Both the position numbers and the translations under genes were made by a program. Positions 18,548 to 27,435 of a stretch of DNA of 64,000 nt are shown here, piece after piece (the first letter of the stretch is position 1; every line of letters begins with the position of its first letter). Under the pieces are notes generated by a model. The model was not told where the DNA came from. It worked only from the letters and a program-made list of their open reading frames with translations, and did not search any database. Source of the stretch: Saccharospirillum mangrovi (GTDB lineage: Bacteria > Pseudomonadota > Gammaproteobacteria > Pseudomonadales > Natronospirillaceae); contig NZ_CP031415.1 in assembly GCF_003367315.1 (NCBI RefSeq), positions 494,001-558,000 on the forward strand. Direction: 5' to 3'.

Positions 18548-18552
18548 GAAGC
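18542..18552 (+). promoter_or_regulatory. Candidate PuuR operator overlapping the puuA -10
   Basis: TATAATGAAGC carries nine consecutive bases (TATAATGAA) of the PuuR core and matches 9 of 11 overall. It coincides with the -10 hexamer, where a repressor would exclude polymerase. Confidence 0.5.
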
Positions 18553-18594
18553 GATTCGTCACGTTCATTCGGCCGTTGCCGAGGCTGGCGGATC

Positions 18595-18615
18595 ATGACC
18601 CTAAAAACCCCTTGA
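18595..18615 (+). CDS. Possible upstream leader ORF, six codons
   Basis: ATG ACC CTA AAA ACC CCT TGA encodes MTLKTP. GAGG lies 10 nt upstream of the ATG. It sits inside the predicted puuA leader, 87 bp before puuA. A C-terminal proline before the stop recalls TnaC-type arrest peptides, but it may equally be chance. Confidence 0.25.
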   Translation: MTLKTP

Positions 18616-18638
18616 GGCCGTCAGGTGACTCGGGATTG

Positions 18639-18674
18639 TTTGTCGGTGAAAACCGTTTGTCGGTGAAAACCGAC
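18639..18674 (+). repeat. Tandem 17-bp duplication forming GAAA-loop hairpins
   Basis: TTTGTCGGTGAAAACCG occurs twice in perfect tandem (18639-18655, 18656-18672). Each copy contains CGGT-GAAA-ACCG; the second extends to a 6-bp stem GTCGGT-GAAA-ACCGAC (18659-18674). The array lies 28-64 nt upstream of the puuA ATG, inside the predicted leader. Confidence 0.75.
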
Positions 18675-18702
18675 GACTCCCGCGATAACTCGGCGGAAAT
18701 GT

Positions 18703-20055
18703 ATGGAAAACCTGATTAAGTGGCTGAAAGACAATCGCATTACCGAAATCGAGTGCATCACGCCGGACCAGACTGGCATCGCACGCGGCAAGATTCAGCC
18801 CACCAGTAAGTTCATCAATGAAGGCGGTATCCGCCTGCCCGAAAGCGTTCTGTTGCAAACCGCCACCGGCGATTACCCCGACGACGACGCCTACTACAAC
18901 CTGCTCGACCCCGCCGACATCGACATGCTGTTGCGTCCGGACGAAAACGCCTGCTTTTTGGTGCCCTGGGCCGAAGAGCCGACCGCTCAGGTGATTCACG
19001 ATTGCTACGATTCAATGGGCAATATGATCAACCTGTCGCCGCGTGCGGTACTGCGCAAGGTGTTGTCGCTGTATGAAGACCAGGGCTGGAGACCGATTGT
19101 CGCGCCGGAGGTGGAGTTCTATTTAACCCAGCGCTGCACCGATCCCGATTTACCGCTGGAGCCGCCGATTGGCCGCTCCGGTCGCAAGGAAAGTGGCCGC
19201 CAGTCGTTCTCCATCGACGCGGCCAACGAGTTCGATCCGATCATCGACGATATCTACGATTGGTGTGAAGCGATGGAACTCGACATCGATACCCTGATTC
19301 ACGAAGAAGGCACCGCCCAGATGGAATTTAATTTCCGTCACGGCGAAGCCATGAAACTCGCCGATCAGGTGTTCGTGTTCAAACGCACCGTGCGCGAAGC
19401 AGCGTTGAAGCACAAAATCGGCGCCACCTTTATGGCGAAGCCGATCACTGGTGAACCGGGCAGTTCGATGCACATTCATCAGTCGCTGATCGACATCAAA
19501 ACCGGCCAGAATTTGTTCTCCAATAAAGACGGTTCGGCGTCGCCACGGTTCCTGAATTACATCGCTGGCTTGCAAACCTACATCCCGCACATGATGCCGA
19601 TGTTCGCCCCCAACGTGAATTCGTACCGCCGCTACCTGCCCGGTGCCGACGGCAACGCGCCGGTTAACATCGAGTGGGGCGAAGAAAACCGCACCTGCGG
19701 TCTGCGCGTACCGAACGCGCCGCCGGAAGCGCGCCGTGTGGAAAACCGTTTGCCCGGTTCCGACACCAACCCCTATCTGGCGATGGCTGCGAACCTGGCA
19801 TGCGGCTATCTGGGCATGATGGAAGATTTGAAACCGCGCAAACCCATTGCCGGTCGTACCGCCGATGAAGCCGATCCCGACGTGCCTTTTAACCTGGAAG
19901 CGGCGCTGGAAATGATGGCCGAAAACGACACCGTGCGGGACATTTTGGGCGCGCAATTCGTCGACGGTTTTATCGCCACCCGTTGGGCCGAGCACGAAGG
20001 CTTCAAACGCGTCATCAGTTCCTGGGAACGCGAGTTCCTGTTGTCGGCGGTGTGA
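18703..20055 (+). CDS. puuA: Glutamine-synthetase-family gamma-glutamylputrescine synthetase (second copy)
   Basis: The 450-residue GS-like ligase has an N-domain with CITPDQTGIARGKIQPTSKF and a catalytic domain with APEVEFYLTQRC, GTAQMEFNFRHGEAMKLADQ, GSSMHIHQSLIDI and RRVENRLPGSDTNPYLAMAA. This is the Pseudomonas PauA/E. coli PuuA pattern; the reaction is ATP-dependent glutamylation of putrescine. It leads an operon with spuC 12 bp downstream, so two alternative first steps of putrescine breakdown are made together. GGCGGAA lies just before the ATG. Predicted operator, duplicated hairpins and leader ORF upstream suggest layered control. Confidence 0.88.
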   Translation: MENLIKWLKDNRITEIECITPDQTGIARGKIQPTSKFINEGGIRLPESVLLQTATGDYPDDDAYYNLLDPADIDMLLRPDENACFLVPWAEEPTAQVIHDCYDSMGNMINLSPRAVLRKVLSLYEDQGWRPIVAPEVEFYLTQRCTDPDLPLEPPIGRSGRKESGRQSFSIDAANEFDPIIDDIYDWCEAMELDIDTLIHEEGTAQMEFNFRHGEAMKLADQVFVFKRTVREAALKHKIGATFMAKPITGEPGSSMHIHQSLIDIKTGQNLFSNKDGSASPRFLNYIAGLQTYIPHMMPMFAPNVNSYRRYLPGADGNAPVNIEWGEENRTCGLRVPNAPPEARRVENRLPGSDTNPYLAMAANLACGYLGMMEDLKPRKPIAGRTADEADPDVPFNLEAALEMMAENDTVRDILGAQFVDGFIATRWAEHEGFKRVISSWEREFLLSAV

Positions 20056-20067
20056 TTCGGAGGCCAC

Positions 20068-21435
20068 ATGACCCAAGCCCAGATGTCCGACCTCACCGCC
20101 CACTGGCAACAGCAGGATGCCGATCATCATCTGCATCCGTTCGGTGACAGCGGCGCCATCGCCAAAGACGGCGCGCGCATCATCACCCGGGCGCAAGGGT
20201 CGACCATTTGGGACAGCACCGGCAAGGCGTATCTCGACGCCTTTGCCGGTCTGTGGTGCGTCAATTTGGGCTACGGCCGAGCGGAGCTGGTGGAAGCCGC
20301 GCGCCGGCAAATGACCGAATTACCGTACTACAATTTATTCTTCAAAACGGCGACACCGCCGGTGGTGGAACTGGCCGCCAAGCTGGCCGAGTTAGCGCCA
20401 TCGCACATCAATCACACCTTTTTCACCAACAGCGGCAGCGAGGCGAACGACACCGTTTTTCGTCTGGTGCGTCGTTACTGGGACATCAAAGGCAAGCCGA
20501 CCAAGAAAACTCTGATCGGTCGTCACAACGGCTATCACGGCTCGACCGTTGCCGGTGCCAGTCTCGGTGGCATGAAGCCGATGCATGCTCAGGGCGATTT
20601 GCCGATCAGCGGCGTGGCGCATATTCGTCAGCCGTATTGGTATGGCGAAGGCGGTGATTTAACGCCGGACGAATTCGGCTTGCTCGCCGCTCGCGCGCTG
20701 GAAGAAAAAATTCTCGAACTCGGTCCTGAAAACGTTGCGGCTTTTATTGCCGAACCGATACAGGGCGCTGGCGGCATTATCATTCCACCGGCCACTTATT
20801 GGCCGGAAATTCAACGCATCGTGCGTCAGTACAATATTTTATTGGTGGCCGATGAAGTGATCTGCGGCTTCGGTCGCACCGGCGAATGGTTCGGCTGCGA
20901 GACGTTTGATATCAAAGCGGACCTGATGCCGATTGCCAAAGGTTTGTCGTCCGGTTATTTGCCAATTGGCGGCGTCATGATGTCGGACGACATCGCCGAC
21001 ACTATGAAACACGGCGGCGAATTTCATCACGGTTTTACCTATTCGGGGCACCCGGTCAGCGCGGCCGTGGCTCTGGAAAATCTGCGGATTCTGCAAACCG
21101 AAGGCGTCATCGATCGGGTTCGTGCAGACACCGCCCCCTATATGCAATCACAGTTGCGGACATTGGCGGATCACCCTTTGGTGGGTGAAGTACGCGGTGT
21201 TGGTATGTTGGGCGCCGTCGAGTTGGTGCAAGACAAGGCCAGCCGGCGTCGTTACGCTGAAGAAGGACGGACGGGCACGTTGTGCCGGGACAAGGCTCTC
21301 GAAGAAGGGCTCATCCTGCGCGCAACCGGCGATACGATGTTGATGTCGCCACCGCTCGTCATCACTTGCGCTGAAATCGACGAACTTATCGCCAAGACTC
21401 GGCGAGCATTGGATAATACGCTCGCCGCGCTCTAG
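20068..21435 (+). CDS. spuC: Putrescine:pyruvate aminotransferase
   Basis: The 455-residue class III PLP aminotransferase is close to Pseudomonas SpuC: DADHHLHPFGDSGAIAKDGA, DAFAGLWCVNLGYGRAELVE, IGRHNGYHGSTVAGASLGGM, QPYWYGEGGDLTPDEFGLLA and DEVICGFGRTGEWFGCE. The PLP lysine is Lys291 in LMPIAKGLSSGY. SpuC transfers an amino group from putrescine to pyruvate, yielding 4-aminobutanal and alanine. It sits between puuA and the transporter, and the 91 bp to potF hold no obvious terminator. Confidence 0.9.
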   Translation: MTQAQMSDLTAHWQQQDADHHLHPFGDSGAIAKDGARIITRAQGSTIWDSTGKAYLDAFAGLWCVNLGYGRAELVEAARRQMTELPYYNLFFKTATPPVVELAAKLAELAPSHINHTFFTNSGSEANDTVFRLVRRYWDIKGKPTKKTLIGRHNGYHGSTVAGASLGGMKPMHAQGDLPISGVAHIRQPYWYGEGGDLTPDEFGLLAARALEEKILELGPENVAAFIAEPIQGAGGIIIPPATYWPEIQRIVRQYNILLVADEVICGFGRTGEWFGCETFDIKADLMPIAKGLSSGYLPIGGVMMSDDIADTMKHGGEFHHGFTYSGHPVSAAVALENLRILQTEGVIDRVRADTAPYMQSQLRTLADHPLVGEVRGVGMLGAVELVQDKASRRRYAEEGRTGTLCRDKALEEGLILRATGDTMLMSPPLVITCAEIDELIAKTRRALDNTLAAL

Positions 21436-21526
21436 CGCAGCGACTGATTGGTCGATGATTGGCGCTATTGGCCGCACACCCATACCGGGTTGGCCGCATC
21501 ATGATACTGCAGGGGAGTTCCCAACA

Positions 21527-22618
21527 ATGAAGACATTGAGCAAAACCGTTGCCCTGACCGCGCTTGCGGCATCAGTGGCCAGCGCGGCCTTGGCCGAAGA
21601 TCGAGTGGTTCGAATCTACAACTGGTCCGACTACATCGCCGAAGACACCCTGGATAATTTCACCGCCGAAACCGGCATCAATACTATCTACGATGTCTAC
21701 GACTCCAACGATGTTCTGGAAGCCAAGGTGTTGTCCGGTCAGTCCGGTTACGATCTGGTGATGCCAACCACCGATTACATGGCACGTCAGATTCAGGCTG
21801 GTGCTTATCAAAAGCTGGATAAGTCGCTGATTCCGAACTGGAGCAACCTGGATCCGGAATTGATGGCCACGCTGGAAACCTATGATCCAGGTAACGAATA
21901 CGGTGTTCCGTGGCAGTGGGGCACAACCGGTATTGGTTACAACGTCGATAAAATTCAGGAAATTCTCGGTGACGATGCGCCGATCGGTTCTTGGGCACTG
22001 GTGTTTGAACCTGAGTATGCGTCCAAGCTGGCTGAGTGTGGCATCACCATGCTGGACTCTCCGGAAGAAGTGCTGCGTGCGGTTTTGAAATACGAAGGTA
22101 AGGACCCGAACAGCCACGACCCTGACGACTTTGCCGATGCAGCTAAGCGCTTGGAGTCGGTGCGTCCTTACATCCAGTACTTCCACAGCTCGCGTTACAT
22201 TACCGATCTGGCGAATGGCGACGTCTGTGTCTCCATCGGTTGGTCCGGTGACGTCTTCCAGGCTATGGCACGCGCCGAAGAAGCAGAGAACGATGTGTCG
22301 ATCGAGTACTACATTCCGCACGAAGGTGCGGCACTCTGGGCTGACATGATGGTGATCCCGGCCGATTCACGAAACGCCGCAGCTGCTCATGCCTTCATTA
22401 ATTACGTGCTGCAACCGCAACCGGCCGCCGATATCACCAACTACGTTTGGTATGGTAGCCCGGTGAAAGCCGCTGAGCCGTACATCGATCCGGAAATTCT
22501 CAGTAACCCTGGCATTTACCCAGAAGAAGGCACCGAGCTGTTTTCTTTTGAAGTACTGCCGAGTTCCGTACAGCGTGTCATGACACGCAGTTGGACACGC
22601 CTCAAATCAGGCAGCTGA
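21527..22618 (+). CDS. potF: Periplasmic polyamine-binding protein (PotF/SpuD family)
   Basis: The 363-residue substrate-binding protein has a signal peptide (MKTLSKTVALTALAASVASA, cleavage likely after ALA before EDRVV). The mature start VVRIYNWSDYIAEDTLDNF with the ligand-contacting Trp/Ser/Asp, the GYDLVMPTTDYMARQIQAGA segment and SIGWSGDVFQAMARAEE are typical of PotF/SpuD. Whether it prefers putrescine or spermidine cannot be read here. ATG 21527 is chosen for GGGGAG 8 nt upstream and because it places the signal peptide at the start. The potG, potH and potI genes follow after a strong hairpin. Confidence 0.9.
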   Translation: MKTLSKTVALTALAASVASAALAEDRVVRIYNWSDYIAEDTLDNFTAETGINTIYDVYDSNDVLEAKVLSGQSGYDLVMPTTDYMARQIQAGAYQKLDKSLIPNWSNLDPELMATLETYDPGNEYGVPWQWGTTGIGYNVDKIQEILGDDAPIGSWALVFEPEYASKLAECGITMLDSPEEVLRAVLKYEGKDPNSHDPDDFADAAKRLESVRPYIQYFHSSRYITDLANGDVCVSIGWSGDVFQAMARAEEAENDVSIEYYIPHEGAALWADMMVIPADSRNAAAAHAFINYVLQPQPAADITNYVWYGSPVKAAEPYIDPEILSNPGIYPEEGTELFSFEVLPSSVQRVMTRSWTRLKSGS

Positions 22619-22628
22619 TTTAAACACT

Positions 22629-22688
22629 GGGCCGGGACTCTCCCGGCCCTTGCCGCAAGGGCCTTGGCAGCAGGACCTTTGCGGCAAG
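22629..22688 (+). other. Two stem-loops between potF and potG
   Basis: GGGCCGGGA-CTC-TCCCGGCCC (22629-22649) is a perfect 9-bp GC-rich stem 10 nt after the potF stop. It is followed by CTTGCCGCAAGG (22649-22660) pairing with CCTTTGCGGCAAG (22676-22688) with one bulge. No T-run follows, so partial attenuation or 3' stabilisation of the potF message is more likely than full termination. Confidence 0.7.
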
Positions 22689-22759
22689 CCGATCGCAAAT
22701 CTCATTCAAAAAACCAAAAATTTCCCGTTGGCCTGAACACATTTATTAGGGGGCAGCAG

Positions 22760-23908
22760 ATGGCAATATCGGCGGGCGCACGTCGCCAGCAAAACGAGAT
22801 GCAACACCAGCAACAGGGCAGTGAAACCCTGTTGCGGATCGAAGGCATCAGCAAGTATTTCGACGATGCGTTGGCGGTCGATAACGTCAGCCTCGATATT
22901 CGCAAAGGCGAAATCTTTGCGCTGTTGGGCGCATCCGGTTCCGGCAAATCTACGTTGCTGCGCATGATGGCCGGCTTCGAAGTGCCGACCGATGGCCGCA
23001 TTATTTTGGACGGTGAAGACATCACCTGGCAGCCGCCCTATCAACGTCAGATCAATATGATGTTTCAGTCCTACGCTTTGTTCCCGCACATGTCGGTGGC
23101 GCAAAACGTGGCCTTTGGTCTGAAGCAGGACAAATTATCCAGAGACGTCATTGCCGAGCGCGTGCAACGCATGCTCAAGCTGGTGCACATGGAAAAATAC
23201 GCTGGCCGCAAACCGCACCAATTGTCCGGCGGTCAACGTCAGCGCGTAGCGCTGGCACGTAGCCTGGCGAAGCAGCCGAAGTTGTTGTTGCTCGACGAAC
23301 CCATGGGCGCGTTGGACAAAAAACTGCGCACTGAAATGCAGTTGGAAGTGGTCGATATTCTGGAAAGCGTTGGCGTGACCTGTGTGATGGTGACGCACGA
23401 TCAGGAAGAAGCCATGACCATGGCCGACCGCATCGCCATTATGGATGAAGGTTACATCCAGCAGGTCGGTTCGCCGGTCGACGTTTATGAAAGTCCGGTC
23501 AATCGGATGGTGGCGGAATTCATCGGTTCGGTGAACCTGTTCGAAGGCGAAATCATTGCCGATGAAGGCGACCACATGCGCTTGCGTTCGCCCGATCTGG
23601 AACGTGAAATCTACATCGGCCACGGTGTCAGTTCGAGCGCTGAAGATTTAGCCATGCTGTTTGCGTTGCGTCCGGAAAAAACCTGGCTGACGCTGGAGCA
23701 ACCCGAAGGTGAGCGCAACTGGTCGCCGGGCGTTGTGCACGACATCGCCTATCTGGGCGGGCATTCGGTCTATCACGTCCGGTTGCCGAGCGGCAAAATT
23801 GTGCAGTGCTTCCTGGCGAATACCGAACGTCGCGCTGAGCGCCCGAGTTGGGAAGACCCGGTGTTCGTGCATTGGGCCGATGACAGCGGCGTGGTGATCC
23901 GGCCATGA
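22760..23908 (+). CDS. potG: Polyamine ABC transporter ATPase (PotG/SpuF)
   Basis: The 382-residue ATPase has Walker A GASGSGKST, the Q-loop region MMFQSYALFPHMSV, signature LSGGQRQRVALARSLA, Walker B LLLLDEPMGALD and the switch VTHDQEEAMTMADR; residues about 290-380 form a TOBE-like regulatory domain. It powers import through PotH and PotI on the inner face of the membrane. ATG 22760 is chosen because AGGGGG lies 7 nt upstream. Its stop overlaps the potH start by 4 bp. Confidence 0.92.
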   Translation: MAISAGARRQQNEMQHQQQGSETLLRIEGISKYFDDALAVDNVSLDIRKGEIFALLGASGSGKSTLLRMMAGFEVPTDGRIILDGEDITWQPPYQRQINMMFQSYALFPHMSVAQNVAFGLKQDKLSRDVIAERVQRMLKLVHMEKYAGRKPHQLSGGQRQRVALARSLAKQPKLLLLDEPMGALDKKLRTEMQLEVVDILESVGVTCVMVTHDQEEAMTMADRIAIMDEGYIQQVGSPVDVYESPVNRMVAEFIGSVNLFEGEIIADEGDHMRLRSPDLEREIYIGHGVSSSAEDLAMLFALRPEKTWLTLEQPEGERNWSPGVVHDIAYLGGHSVYHVRLPSGKIVQCFLANTERRAERPSWEDPVFVHWADDSGVVIRP

Positions 23909-24819
23909 GTGGGCTCAAGGTACGTAAGCTCGATCTCAGCCGGCTGCCGGGCGGTCGCAATTGGGTCATTTCAGTGCCCTATTTGTGGCTGCTGGTGTTC
24001 TTCGCGTTGCCCTTCGTTATCGTTGCCAAAATTTCATTCGCCGTCGCTGAAATTTCCATTCCGCCCTACAGCGCCATGTTTGAATGGGCCAACAACGCGT
24101 TAACCGTTCACCTGAATTTCGATTCGTATTTGTGGCTGTTGGGTGACGACATCTACATCCATGCCTATTGGAATTCGATTCGCATCGCTTTCAATTCCAC
24201 CGTGTTGTGTTTGTTGGTCGGCTACCCGATGGCGTATGCCATTGCCAAGGCGCCAGGCCGGATGCAGGCAACGCTGTTGATGTTGATTTTGTTGCCGTCC
24301 TGGACCTCGTTTCTGATCCGCGTTTACGCCTGGATGGGGTTGCTCAGTAACAGCGGCATCATCAATTCCTTTTTGCTTTGGCTGGGTGTCATCAAAAGTC
24401 CGATTCAGATGTTGAATACGGATTTCGCGGTCTACATCGGCGTGGTTTACGCCTATCTGCCGTTTATGATTTTGCCGCTCTACGCCAATCTGGTGAAACA
24501 CGATCCGACCTTGCTCGAAGCGGCCAACGATTTGGGCGCGCGCAAGTGGACCACCTTTTTCCGTATTACGCTGCCGCTGTCGAAAAACGGCATCATCGCA
24601 GGCTCGATGCTGGTGTTTATTCCGGTCGTGGGTGAGTACGTGATTCCCGAACTGCTCGGCGGCGCCGAAACGGTGATGATCGGTAAGGTGTTGTGGCAGG
24701 AATTTTTCAATAACCGCGATTGGCCGGTGGCCTCAGCCCTGGCAATTTTGATGTTGTTGATTCTGATCGTGCCCATCGTCCTGTTCCACCGTTACCAGAA
24801 CAAGGAGCTGAATTCATGA
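23905..24819 (+). CDS. potH: Polyamine ABC transporter permease (PotH/SpuG)
   Basis: The 304-residue inner-membrane protein has about six membrane spans. The EAA loop that docks on PotG is LLEAANDLGARKWTTFFRIT. The periplasmic segment after TM1 (about residues 45-85) is typical of PotB/PotH. Start and stop overlap both neighbours by 4 bp, indicating tight translational coupling in equimolar complex production. Confidence 0.92.
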   Translation: MSGLKVRKLDLSRLPGGRNWVISVPYLWLLVFFALPFVIVAKISFAVAEISIPPYSAMFEWANNALTVHLNFDSYLWLLGDDIYIHAYWNSIRIAFNSTVLCLLVGYPMAYAIAKAPGRMQATLLMLILLPSWTSFLIRVYAWMGLLSNSGIINSFLLWLGVIKSPIQMLNTDFAVYIGVVYAYLPFMILPLYANLVKHDPTLLEAANDLGARKWTTFFRITLPLSKNGIIAGSMLVFIPVVGEYVIPELLGGAETVMIGKVLWQEFFNNRDWPVASALAILMLLILIVPIVLFHRYQNKELNS

Positions 24820-25655
24820 GCACGCGTCGTCGCTTCAGTCTCAGCCAATTGTGTTTCTGGTTGGGCATTGTCTTTCTGTATGCACCCATGGTGGTGTTGA
24901 TTGTGTACTCATTTAACGAGTCGCGACTGGTGACCGTTTGGGCCGGTTGGTCAACCAAATGGTACGGCGAGTTATTCCGCGATGAGCAATTGATGAACGC
25001 CGTGTTGCGCTCGTTCCAGGTGGCGTTTTATGCCGCCTCGGCGGCGGTGATAATCGGCTTGCTGGCGTCGGTGGTGATGGTGCGTTTCCAGCGCTTTAAA
25101 GGCCGTACATTATTTTCCGGCATGATCACTGCGCCTTTGGTTATGCCGGACGTGGTCATCGGTTTGTCGATGCTGTTGCTGTTTGTGGCCGCGGCGCAAA
25201 CCATTGGCTGGCCGGCGCATCGCGGGTTGTTAACGGTGTGGATTGCGCACACGACGTTCTGCATCGCGTATTCCACGGTCGTGATCAGCTCGCGCTTGCG
25301 GGAAATGGATCAGAGCCTGGAAGAAGCCGCGTTGGATTTAGGCGCTACGCCGGTAACGGCATTTTTCAAAGTGACGTTGCCGATCATTGCGCCGGCCATT
25401 GTTTCCGCCTGGTTGCTGTCGTTTACCTTGTCGTTGGACGACGTGGTGATTGCCAGCTTCGTAACCGGACCGGGTGCAACGACCTTGCCGATCGAAGTAT
25501 TCAGTTCGGTAAAACTTGGGGTGACGCCGAAAGTGAATGCGCTGGCGACGATCATCATCGGCATCGTATCGCTGGTGGCGCTGGCTTCCTGGTATGTGTC
25601 GCGGCGGGTTGATGAACGTCAGCGCGCAGCGGAACACATGGCGGCCGATGCGTAA
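24816..25655 (+). CDS. potI: Polyamine ABC transporter permease (PotI/SpuH)
   Basis: The 279-residue second permease has about six spans. The EAA loop reads LEEAALDLGATPVTAFFKVT and the C-terminal half has LSFTLSLDDVVIASFVTGPG, conserved in PotC/PotI. AAGGAG lies 8 nt before the ATG, inside the end of potH. It is the last gene of the puuA-spuC-potFGHI series and is followed at once by a terminator. Confidence 0.92.
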   Translation: MSTRRRFSLSQLCFWLGIVFLYAPMVVLIVYSFNESRLVTVWAGWSTKWYGELFRDEQLMNAVLRSFQVAFYAASAAVIIGLLASVVMVRFQRFKGRTLFSGMITAPLVMPDVVIGLSMLLLFVAAAQTIGWPAHRGLLTVWIAHTTFCIAYSTVVISSRLREMDQSLEEAALDLGATPVTAFFKVTLPIIAPAIVSAWLLSFTLSLDDVVIASFVTGPGATTLPIEVFSSVKLGVTPKVNALATIIIGIVSLVALASWYVSRRVDERQRAAEHMAADA

Positions 25656-25677
25656 TTGACGTCCAAATACTGGACAT

Positions 25678-25715
25678 AAAAAAAGCCCGTGACGGTGATC
25701 GTCACGGGCTTTTTT
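25678..25715. terminator. Bidirectional intrinsic terminator, potI / chemoreceptor
   Basis: AAGCCCGTGACG (25683-25694) pairs with CGTCACGGGCTT (25700-25711) around a 5-nt loop, flanked by an A-run before and a T-run after, so it can stop convergent transcripts from both sides. Confidence 0.93.
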
Positions 25716-25721
25716 CGGACC

Positions 25722-27365
25722 TTACAATTTGAACTGACGAACCAGTTGGTTCAGCAGTTGTGACAGATCGTTCAACTGACGACTGGAGTCGGTCAGTTGG
25801 TCGGCGATCTCGGCGGTTTCGGTGGTCAGGCTGTTGATGGTTTCTACATCGCGGCTCAGTTCGGCGACCACGGTAGATTGCTCTTCAGTCGCCGTTGCCA
25901 CTTGCAGCGTGATGTTGCTGATGCTGCTGACGAACTCGGTGATGTTACCCAACGACTGGTTAGCGTTGTCCGCCTGTTCACGCACCGATTGGCTGTGCGT
26001 TTTGCTGTCCTGCATGGCTTCAACGCTCTTACCCGCCTGTTCTTGCAGTCGGTCGATCATCACCTGAATTTCGTCGGTGGACGCTGCCGAGCGGTTGGCG
26101 AGGTTGCGCACTTCGTCGGCGACCACGGCAAAGCCGCGGCCCTGTTCGCCAGCGCGGGCGGCTTCGATGGCGGCGTTCAGCGCCAGCAGGTTGGTTTGTT
26201 CGGAAATGCCACGAATGGTTTCCAGAATGCCGCCGATGGATTCTGTGTGTTCGGCCAGTGAACCAATGACGTCGCTGACCTTGTCGATTTCACTCGACAA
26301 CTGACCCACGCCCTGACGCGCGTCGGCCACCAGGCGAGCGCCCTCAACGGAATGTTCGTTGGCTTTTTTGGCCGAATCAGCCGCTTCGGATGCGTTCTGG
26401 GCGATGTGTTCTACCGTTGCACCCATTTCATTGATCGCGGTTGCCATCTGCATGGAGCGGTCGCGTTCGTTGCTGCAGTTGTCGTGCGTCAGTTGCGCTT
26501 TGGATGCGACTTCGCTGGCCGTTTGTGACAGCTTGCGGGAGTTTTCGGCAACCGCTTCGATGGCGCTGCGAATTTTGCCGACGAACTGATTGAAGTCTTG
26601 GGCGATGTCGGCCAGTTCGTCGTTACCGCGCAGATCCAGTTCGGTGCGCAAATCCAATTGCGTCGATGAGCTGCTGATGTGGTTTTGCAGTTGGCTGACG
26701 CGACGGTTCAGGCGACGCAAGATCAGCGTCGACAGCAAAATGGAGGCGATCAGAGCCACGGCCAGCATCACCAGCATCTGCAACTGGCCCTGGCGGAAGT
26801 TGGCTTCACTGGTGGCGTGTTGCTGTTGCGCTTGCTCCACCAGATAGTCGAGCACCTTGTTCACCGCTGCGCGCATTTCACCATAACTGGTGGCGTATTG
26901 GTTGCGATACAGGTCGTAGGCGCGGTTCAGGTTGTTACGTTCCATGGCTGTCAGCATGGGTTCCAGAATGTTGACTTTGACGCCATTGAACTGATCGACC
27001 AACGCCTGAACCTGCGCTCGGGCTTCGGCGCTGGCCTGGGCGGCCAGGGCCGCTTGCAGCGCCTGTTCCATTTCTACGATGTCTTCGTTGCGCGCTTCCT
27101 GAATGCGCGTCTGCACGCCTTTGGCATCCTGCATGCCGGGTACTTCTTGCAGCAACATCATGTCGAAACCGACGCGCATGCGCGGAATGCGCGAGTTAAC
27201 CTCAGCCAGAGCGCGCAATGGCAGGCTGGTGTTTTGCGCTAAGGCCCTGGCTTGATTCTGGATGTTAGCCATGCCTCTGAGGCCGGCCCAACTGACCAGA
27301 ATGAGAACAATACAGGGTAGTGCGATGGCAGCGATGAACTGCCCGCGAAGCGTCATTTTCAACAT
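25722..27365 (-). CDS. Methyl-accepting chemotaxis protein
   Basis: The 547-residue chemoreceptor has TM1 at about residues 6-28, a helical periplasmic domain of about 160 residues of four-helix-bundle type, TM2 near 190-210, a HAMP domain, and a long cytoplasmic coiled coil. The signalling tip is intact ([20 protein letters not shown] then [16 protein letters not shown]). It passes ligand binding to CheA/CheW. The ligand is unknown; adjacency to polyamine uptake makes a polyamine or amino acid an untested guess. The start at 27365 has GGGAGG 11 nt upstream; the ATG at 27389 lies upstream of that site. A FliA-type promoter precedes it. Confidence 0.9.
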   Translation of the reverse strand: MLKMTLRGQFIAAIALPCIVLILVSWAGLRGMANIQNQARALAQNTSLPLRALAEVNSRIPRMRVGFDMMLLQEVPGMQDAKGVQTRIQEARNEDIVEMEQALQAALAAQASAEARAQVQALVDQFNGVKVNILEPMLTAMERNNLNRAYDLYRNQYATSYGEMRAAVNKVLDYLVEQAQQQHATSEANFRQGQLQMLVMLAVALIASILLSTLILRRLNRRVSQLQNHISSSSTQLDLRTELDLRGNDELADIAQDFNQFVGKIRSAIEAVAENSRKLSQTASEVASKAQLTHDNCSNERDRSMQMATAINEMGATVEHIAQNASEAADSAKKANEHSVEGARLVADARQGVGQLSSEIDKVSDVIGSLAEHTESIGGILETIRGISEQTNLLALNAAIEAARAGEQGRGFAVVADEVRNLANRSAASTDEIQVMIDRLQEQAGKSVEAMQDSKTHSQSVREQADNANQSLGNITEFVSSISNITLQVATATEEQSTVVAELSRDVETINSLTTETAEIADQLTDSSRQLNDLSQLLNQLVRQFKL

Positions 27366-27435
27366 TGGATTTACAGCCTCCCTAGGCATTAGTGCGTCGT
27401 TTCAGAATTTCCATTTCCTGGGTTGGTATTCAGCA

